Position numbers and translations under genes: made by a program. The notes beneath the pieces were generated by a model. That model saw only the letters and a program-made list of their open reading frames with translations. It had not been told where the DNA came from and did not search any database. From positions 7,796,146-7,860,145 of the forward strand of contig JAPFBE010000002.1 of the NCBI GenBank assembly GCA_034336665.1: a stretch of 64,000 bases of DNA, read 5' to 3'. Below, one piece after another: positions 63,693 to 64,000 of this stretch (positions are counted from its first letter, which is position 1; every line of letters begins with the position of its first letter). Origin of the DNA: Luscinia megarhynchos (Eukaryota; Chordata; Aves; Passeriformes; Turdidae).

Positions 63693-63775
63693 CACACAGC
63701 AAACTTCATTACACTTGTGTCGTCCACACGATCTCTTCTTGTTGCATCGCTTGTCACACATGAATGTAATAGCAG
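63693..63775 (-). CDS. NFX1: NFX1 exon (zinc-finger segment), most 5' in window
   Basis: An 83-bp exon encoding [20 protein letters not shown] then CNEVCCV, matching the [12 protein letters not shown] segment of mammalian NFX1. Acceptor AATAG preceded by a T tract, donor GTAAGT. It starts two bases into a codon, so another exon lies upstream, beyond the right edge. Confidence 0.95.
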
Positions 63776-64000
63776 CTATTAAAAAAAAAGAAAGTTCCCC
63801 AAAGTCCTAACTTTCAGGGTTTTGTGTATGCAAAGAGGATAAAACCTGCAATCACAGTATTCTGCTAAGGCTGTTGCTGGGCATGGCCTAGGAGACACTA
63901 ACACAAGGGTAAGCCAGCAAGCAAACTTTTCAATTACTTGTTCTCCTCACAATCATCCCCATGTTGGCACTTGCCTTTCTTTAAAGAAAGCCTTATTCAA
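63776..64000. other. NFX1 intron at right edge
   Basis: Intronic sequence upstream of the exon at 63693-63775. I found no match to the preceding NFX1 exon in these 225 bases. Confidence 0.65.

Larger units (their letters stand above)
36463..63775 (-). other. NFX1: NFX1 gene, 3' half (13 exons)
   Basis: NFX1 is a nuclear RNA/DNA-binding factor first described as binding the X-box of MHC class II promoters. It has a cysteine/histidine-rich array of NF-X1-type zinc fingers and a C-terminal R3H domain. The exons here cover about 442 C-terminal residues: the last several zinc-finger repeats, a linker with coiled character, the R3H domain and the terminus EEPVIDYFDVQD. Exon order, lengths and phases agree throughout, and each junction has an AG acceptor and a GT donor. 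NFXL1, the nearest paralogue, is excluded by the R3H domain and the C-terminus. The 5' half (N-terminus, RING-like domain, first fingers) lies beyond the right edge. Two exons carry one extra base each (61019-61139 and 53931-54030), so the sequence as given cannot be read through. The two largest introns (38086-44473 and 44620-51538) hold repeats. Confidence 0.95.

Noticed and set aside
36463..63775. NFXL1 as the identity of the zinc-finger gene
   Set aside because: NFXL1 has no R3H domain and lacks the DYFDVQD terminus. Both are present here, and exon-by-exon wording follows NFX1.

Overview
The window looks like nuclear DNA of a bird: AT-rich, with introns, truncated CR1 LINEs (both orientations, some with the typical ATTCTATG-like 3' end) and two endogenous-retrovirus LTR elements of types I know from songbird and other avian genomes. 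There is no sign of bacterial, phage or organelle sequence. Most long open frames are chance frames in CR1, LTR or CpG-island DNA. The real coding sequence lies in short exons, which I located by reading the translated sequence against remembered vertebrate protein families and then checking splice sites and phases.

Two genes are supported, both on the minus strand. (1) At the left is the 5' end of a K-Cl cotransporter gene of the KCC4 type (SLC12A7-like). Exon 1 is at 12814-12928 inside a CpG island at about 12.4-13.2 kb, and exon 2 is at 277-371. The 12.4-kb intron 1 holds three CR1 fragments. The rest of the gene lies beyond the left edge. (2) At the right is the 3' half of NFX1, the cysteine-rich X-box-binding zinc-finger factor with an R3H domain. 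Thirteen exons run from 63775 down to a stop codon at 36463. They encode about 442 C-terminal residues, and every splice site and phase agrees.

Between the genes, 13.2-36.1 kb holds no exon I can recognise. It contains an internally deleted ERV (5' LTR 22927-23510, tRNA-Lys-like primer-binding site 23519-23536, repetitive leader, short 3' remnant) and a CR1 at 29.7-30.45 kb. NFX1 introns hold further CR1 copies, including a long one at about 47.8-50.8 kb split by a 1.14-kb LTR element at 48325-49463.

Most notable observations: NFX1 carries two separate +1 frameshifts, each one extra base in a short G/C run, at 61093-61096 and 53967-53969, in otherwise well-conserved exons. This means either consensus errors or a decaying copy, such as a sex-chromosome gametolog. 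A KCC4-like gene lies about 23 kb downstream of NFX1, whereas in human these loci are on 5p15 and 9p13. The two ERV elements share leader phrases in opposite orientations. I found no clearly new biological system.
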